Source: Lotus japonicus (Eukaryota > Streptophyta > Magnoliopsida > Fabales > Fabaceae). Taken from it: a stretch of DNA of 64,000 nucleotides. The notes beneath the pieces were generated by a model that saw only the letters and a program-made list of their open reading frames with translations, was not told where the DNA came from and ran no database searches. The stretch lies in assembly GCF_012489685.1 (NCBI RefSeq), contig NC_080041.1:135671785-135735784 (forward strand). The letters are read 5' to 3'. The position numbers were made by a program, and so were the translations under genes. Positions 58,808-64,000 of the stretch are shown in pieces (position 1 is the stretch's first letter; every line of letters begins with the position of its first letter).

Positions 58808-59895
58808 TCGTCACTGATGTATTGGACAGATTATCCAATAAAATTTTTTGTATTCTGTTTTGTTTTAACATGTTACTATTTAATAACCAGATTACCAAAT
58901 CATAATGATTGGTACACAACCTTGGGTGTCTAGATACCTGAATATTAATAAGAGAAAAATGAGAAATAAATGGTAGATGTGATGTGATGGAAATAAGAGA
59001 TAAAAAGAAAAAAATGTGCGGGTGTGAGGTTGTTACTATTGATGGTGTATATATCAAAATTTTAATCAATTTTTTAAAAATTAACTAAAGTAGTATATCT
59101 TAACGTGTGTTAGTGTGTGATGGTTGTAGAATGTGTAAATTGTTGCGCTGACAGAGGGTATTAGATGATTGAGAGTTTCCAAAAGTTGCAACAGTTAGGG
59201 TATTATATGTACTATGACAATGAAGACTATTAGGTAATGGTGGAAGGTGCTGGACGACGGTAGTGAGAGAAGTCAAACGGTGGCCGGTAGCGACAATGAT
59301 AGAGAATGAGAGGTGGTGACCGTGGTGCATAATGCTAGTAGGTGGTAGTGGTGGAGACTGGAGAGTATTAAGCAATGACGACAATAAAGATTGGCACTTG
59401 GCAGTACTAGATGACAACAAAACTGGTGGAGAAGGAGAGTATCAGGCGACTACAATAGTGGCAATGGAGAGTACTAGGTGAAGACATCAAAAGTAATAGT
59501 GGAACTGTGAAAGTTATTGAGTGGAAGTAGCGACGAAAGTTATAGACTGACAATTGCAATGGATGGTACACATAGCAATGATAGTGACGATGACGGTAGT
59601 GGAAATAGAGGTTACTATGTGGCAACCCAATAATAGATACCAAGTGTGATGCAACATAAATCTTTGAACAATTTTTTTAAAACAAAAATCTATAAAAAAA
59701 AAATCCATTAAAAAGCGAGTTAATAACTATTTAAGTTCAATTTAGCCAAACAAAAAACAGATGAGGAATTTACAATTAAAGCCTGTGTTCGTTCCCAATT
59801 TCCAGGTGTGTTCTCTTCTTCTTCTTCTCTGTTAGATTGAACGAGATAAAACGTAAAACCCTACAAAACTCTCGAGCTCAAAATTCAGACACCCC
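58808..59895. other. Intergenic: upstream of tRNA and CJD1-like gene
   Basis: A purine-rich, degenerate GTGG/GACAA-type simple sequence at about 59220-59620 gives open frames by chance on the minus strand. No gene is supported. The last 100 bp, with a CTTCTTCTTC tract, is probably the leader of the next gene. Confidence 0.4.
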
Positions 59896-62800
59896 ATGGC
59901 TCTGTCAATCTCAACCACACTGCACTACCCTAAATTCAGCTTCTCTCGTAACAACTTCCGTCCCAAACTTCCAACCTCTCTCAGGTTCTTCCTCTCCCTC
60001 TCTCTCTCTCCAATCTCCATCCATTTCATCTCTCTCTCTCTCTCTCTCTCTCCTTCTCTGAATCTTCGTTGAATTTGAATTTTCAGGTTTCCCACCGAGA
60101 AACCATGGAGTGGTGTGAAGATTACATGTGCTGCTGCTTCTGCAGCAGGAAGCTCCAACCCTGGCGGTGAATCAAACCCTTACGAGGTCAATTTCGCTCT
60201 ATTTCCAACTTCATTATCTTAATTGAACTCACTCGAGCTGAGTTGAATTGCTCTGATTCGATATCATCTTGTAGGTTCTAGGTGTAAGCCCTATTGAGAA
60301 GTTTGATACAATCAAGGCAACGTATTCGAGAAAGAGAAAGGAAGCTGAGATGATGGGTGATGAAGAAACTGCTTCCAGAGTATGTTCATTTTTCTCTGTC
60401 ACTCTGTTTTTGGTAACTAACAATGTGATTGAATCATGGAACAATCTGTGATGTCATTGCTGCTAATGATAGTTATGTATCCAAAGTTTCAAATGGGCGA
60501 GGTTGAACCGTTGAACAATTGCATTCATGTTAGAAAAGTAAATGTATATAGGGCGAAGGGCGTGATTATGTAGACAGTTTAATCCTCATGAAACTGTCTG
60601 AAAAGAGCTTATAGGTAGATCATAGTCTAGTTTTATAAGCTTAACCGAATACATGTGCTTGAATTAAGATAAGCTCAAATAACTCTTCTGATTATTCCTT
60701 TATTTTTGAGGTTGTTAACATGTTACCATATGGTTTTCCTCGAAGTTTAATGCACTGACACATGTGATCTTGTTTGTATATGTATAATCCAGCTGGAAAA
60801 GGCATATGACAAAATCATGATGTCTCAATTGTCTAATCGGAAAAAGGGTGTGACTTTTGGATCATTTAAGGTAAAGTAGGGCTTCTCTTCCTAGACAATC
60901 AAAATTGCACACAAAGCTTAAGGGCATATGATGTCACAGAGATACTTCTTGTTCAAATTGTGTTTGTAGCTGCTTTGTTAATTTAGTTTACAAATGATGC
61001 ATTTTATATTCACTGGACTTCCTTTGATGAAGAAGCTATAGTATTATAGAACTTCACTTTTGAGTTTGGACTAATGTTTTTCCTGATCAAGTTAATATAA
61101 GCTGCCTATAAACCACAGAAATGCATTTTTTTGGTTGAATCAATGTCTTATCTTGATATGTTTCACTATTTTCAAGAGTATGATTTATCATTTCCGTTTT
61201 CCAGTCATAGGATTATCAATGATTGTCTTCACAGTCTACCTACACAATTTTTGCCTCAGCTATGCAATTCCTTTATGTTTAACTTGGGTAGCAGATGGAA
61301 AGTGCAGAACTATCTCCATAGGAGACAAGTTTATGAAAAAAATTAGTCCATTTACTTCATCTAAGTTTATGTTGTTCCTTCTTCCCATATACTTGACCCT
61401 AACTTCATGTTCTTTTTGCATCTCTTGATATTTTAAAACTACTGAACCAAATGCAGGTTTCAAAGGATATCAAGTATGCTGACAAGCAGCCAATTATACC
61501 TTGGGGGCCAAGGTTTGTCATTGCCACTTATGGTTCATGACACGGTAGTTTATGAACCATAAAATTTTATGCATATTTATAACCTATTTTCAGCTTATTT
61601 CATAAGATAGCTTATGAATAAGTGCTTATGGTTGGTCATAAGCGCTTAATTAAACTGTTTTTCCAAACACACTCTTAGATTAGTTTCTTTTCACCTCCAT
61701 TTGAATGCAACAACTTGGAAGGAAAAATGACATTTTTCCAGCCTGTACGGATGATGGATGACAATTTTTTCTGGTTTAAATGTTTTGGCGTTCTGCATTT
61801 TCTTTAAATTTAGCTCGTTTCCTCTCATCACGTATGACTATCGCTTTTAACTCCTACTTCGATCGTTTGACATTATTTTGCCTTTCAATGAAATTTCAGG
61901 TTTGCTAAATCAAGTAAAAATGATATACGGATCAACTTGGCAATATCTGCGATTTTTGTGAGTTATAAATGACGGGCTTATTTTATTTTATTTTCTTGGA
62001 AATACAATGCTCAGAAACAATATTGGTCTTGTGTCTAATGTCTTATGATGTGTTTTAATCAGAATTGTTTACCATCTGTTTGCAGACAGCTTGGGTCTAT
62101 GTGAAGCGCATTGCTGAATATAAACCGTTGCAGTTTTTAGCCTTTGCTTTTGTTTATAGGCTTTTTGAAAAGTTAAAATCCTTTGAATCTCCTGTAACCT
62201 CCACATATAACGTGAGTTTTACATTCTATGACAGCCTGTTCTCTAAAATTTCAAAATCTTACCAGTTGAACAATATTCATGCTTTTGGCAACAGGAAGAG
62301 GGTGAAGATACAGGAGAAGGACTGCGTATGGGAAAACGATTGTTAAGATCACTGGCCTTGGTTTTCGGATGTATAGCCTTTTCATCCTTGGTATGATGAT
62401 TCATCTGATCTTATGGTGTGATTAATGGATTAGTACTTTGACATCATAATTTGTGTGCCTCTGTAATCTGTAACAATTAAGAATAATGCTGATATAAGTA
62501 TAACAGAATGTAACTATGATTTTCTTTTAATGTAAAAGAAAAGGAAAAGAAGTAAGGAAGAAGGGGATCGGTTCACGTTATCATCTTCTTTCCCCGTTTT
62601 ACTCTAGTTGAAACTTGAAACCAAATTATTTCTCATCATGGTATTCGAAAAGATGCATTATCTTCTTTTAATCTCTGTGGGATTCACCTCTTATTTGAAG
62701 AGTGTTCTTTAGAAAGAAATTTGTGGTAGTTGATTGTGTTAGACATCCACTAGGACAGTAGGATCAAACTTGACAAGTTAGTGCTTTTGAGAAGTTGGAC

Positions 62801-63601
62801 TTTGGAGATACACATCATCAGATCAATGATTGCCAAACTTATTTATAAGCTTTAGTTTTTCATTGAAAATCTATTTCGGTTGGTTATTCAATTATTGCAT
62901 TTGTACTCTATTCATCTTAGTCAAATATGCAATCATTTTTACATACTATTATGTCTCAAAATTGTATATTCCAAATAAATTATTAATATTTGCTGGTGCA
63001 TTTTATGCAGGGATACACTTTCATTTTGAACATAATTGAGTTTGCCGGTGGTTTTATTCCTGCTACACTTTACAACAGTCAGGTATAAACTATAAATAGA
63101 ACTGAGATAGGACTGTTCAAAATTCTTGTGAATAGTATGGTGCATGTCTTGCAGTTTATTTGTCTTCTGAACGCTGGACACTTATTCTACATTTTCTATG
63201 TGGGTTTTCTTATCACATGCCATAAAACTACTCATTTTCCTGTACAGTAAAGAGATGAAGGATTATGTTCATGATTCACAATTTTAAACTAGAACATGGT
63301 TACATGAGTTTTATTTATTACTACATGTAATGTGAAAGTGTTGTTTGGTTGCTATTTAATTATGATATGCTTATGCACAATGTTAGCTAGTTCATTGGCT
63401 TAGGCTAAGTGGTTAAGGTTCTTTATGTGTATATGAATTCTGGATAAAACAGTTTGATCTTGACAAAGTTATATATTATTCCATTTGTCTGTGTATGGCA
63501 CTATTAAGTTGATAATATCACCTCTATGATATCTGCAGGAGTTGATAATCACCACATCATCTGCAGTTATGCTCCATATTTTGGCATCTTATTACAGATA
63601 G
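59896..63601 (+). CDS. CJD1: Chloroplast J-like domain membrane protein (CJD1-like)
   Basis: Ten exons, join(59896..59984, 60087..60186, 60275..60379, 60793..60870, 61457..61512, 61900..61957, 62086..62211, 62295..62390, 63011..63082, 63539..63601), give 280 aa. A Ser/Thr/basic N-terminus (MALSISTTLHYPKFSFSRNN) reads as a plastid transit peptide, ending near ITCAAAS. Residues about 59-115 are a J-like domain without the HPD motif (NPYEVLGVSPIEKFDTIK, ETASRLEKAYDKIMM). The C-terminal half has three to four membrane segments (INLAISAIFTAWVYV, RSLALVFGCIAFSS, YTFILNIIEFAGGFIPATL, TSSAVMLHILASYY). This is the DUF3353 layout of Arabidopsis CJD1, an inner-envelope protein affecting fatty-acid composition; CPP1 is a related alternative. 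A CT microsatellite lies in intron 1. Confidence 0.88.
60022..60056. repeat. CT microsatellite in intron 1
   Basis: A run of about ten CT units within a longer pyrimidine tract (from about 59990) inside intron 1 of the CJD1-like gene. Confidence 0.9.
61536..61680. repeat. MITE-like AGCTTATTTCATAAG repeat
   Basis: Contains TCAGCTTATTTCATAAG, AGCTTATGAATAAGTGCTTA, CATAAGCGCTTAATTAAAC and TTTCCAAACACACTC. The short inverted AGCTTA/TAAGC words and the CCAAACA end resemble a common legume repeat. It lies in intron 5 of the CJD1-like gene. The left end is unclear. Confidence 0.4.
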
Positions 63602-64000
63602 TGGACATTTCTTGAAGACACAGAAACCATGCAATTTAGTCATCATCGGAATATTGTTTACCTTTTCTTCCTTTTTTAAGTTTTTTTCTCTTGTGAGCTG
63701 AGTTCTTTCCGTGTTTCACTGAAATTTTGTCAAAAGAGAAAATATATTTTCCTTGTTCTAAACTTCTAATGAAGTAGGTAGTGTTGATTTCAATTTTTGT
63801 TTTTGTTTATGTTTCAATATTGTGTTATGATATGATCCTTTGGATCTCTCATATCATTGGAACAGTCTCGCCCCTAAGCCCTTTTCTTAGTTTATATTCT
63901 ATTAGCATTTCCCCCTTTTTGGATGTCGTTTGGGGACTCAACTTCCATGATGTAAAAAGGACCTTATTTAACTACGGGTTCATGCTATAATATTGCACTT
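63602..64000. other. 3' UTR and flank of the CJD1-like gene
   Basis: Immediately downstream of the stop codon; T-rich. No further gene is seen before the window ends. Confidence 0.4.

Noticed and set aside
59100..59720. Minus-strand open frames of 64-106 codons
   Set aside because: Low-complexity purine-rich DNA with repeated GTGG/GACAA words; no splice partners and no recognisable motif.

Overview
The window is nuclear DNA of a flowering plant, most likely a legume. The support is AT-rich intergenic DNA, intron-rich genes with canonical GT/AG junctions, plant-only gene families, and many short foldback repeats whose ends resemble motifs common in legume genomes (GGGTTAAATATG, GGCTTAAATATG, GTGTTTGGA). 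The species is an inference and was not tested by any search. There is no bacterial-type organisation, CRISPR array or operon.

I reconstructed ten protein-coding genes by hand from splice sites; every spliced model keeps one open frame from ATG to stop. In order: IPUT1/PGSIP6-like GT8 glucuronosyltransferase (minus, 5120-9890); a small conserved protein of unknown function (minus, 10750-13537); an intronless C2-domain protein (minus, 15823-16953); a caleosin/peroxygenase (minus, 20068-21529); a PHR1-like MYB-CC factor (plus, 25903-28988); PEX12 (plus, 30410-33197), convergent with a JASON-like protein (minus, 33581-35320); an ankyrin/GPCR-chaperone-domain protein (minus, 38670-41352); a PHD-SWIB-Plus3 protein (plus, 50043-54375); an R2R3-MYB (plus, 57461-58367); and a chloroplast J-like (CJD1-type) membrane protein (plus, 59896-63601). 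A tRNA-Arg(CCG) lies on the minus strand at 58735-58807. A decayed glycosyltransferase-like pseudogene occupies 36620-37692.

Between and inside the genes is a dense set of non-autonomous DNA transposons. For several the exact ends can be fixed by target-site duplications (TSDs): a 1029-bp MULE-type element (14647-15675, 9-bp TSD) with a near-identical inverted copy at 48756-49780; a 1507-bp MULE-type element carrying gene-like exons (17705-19211, 9-bp TSD); hAT-type elements at 24213-24586, 43828-45665 and 56236-56388 (8-bp TSDs); and a Stowaway-like element at 35765-36205 (TA TSD). The large hAT element carries an exon resembling the TPR region of TTL thioredoxin-like proteins. A TRIM-like mini-retrotransposon sits in an intron of the IPUT1 gene.

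The genes are unrelated housekeeping and regulatory genes and do not form a pathway. I did not find a convincing new molecular system. The most interesting material is the two gene-fragment-carrying transposons, the near-identical inverted MULE pair, the tandem charged repeats of the PHD-SWIB-Plus3 protein, and the pseudogene.
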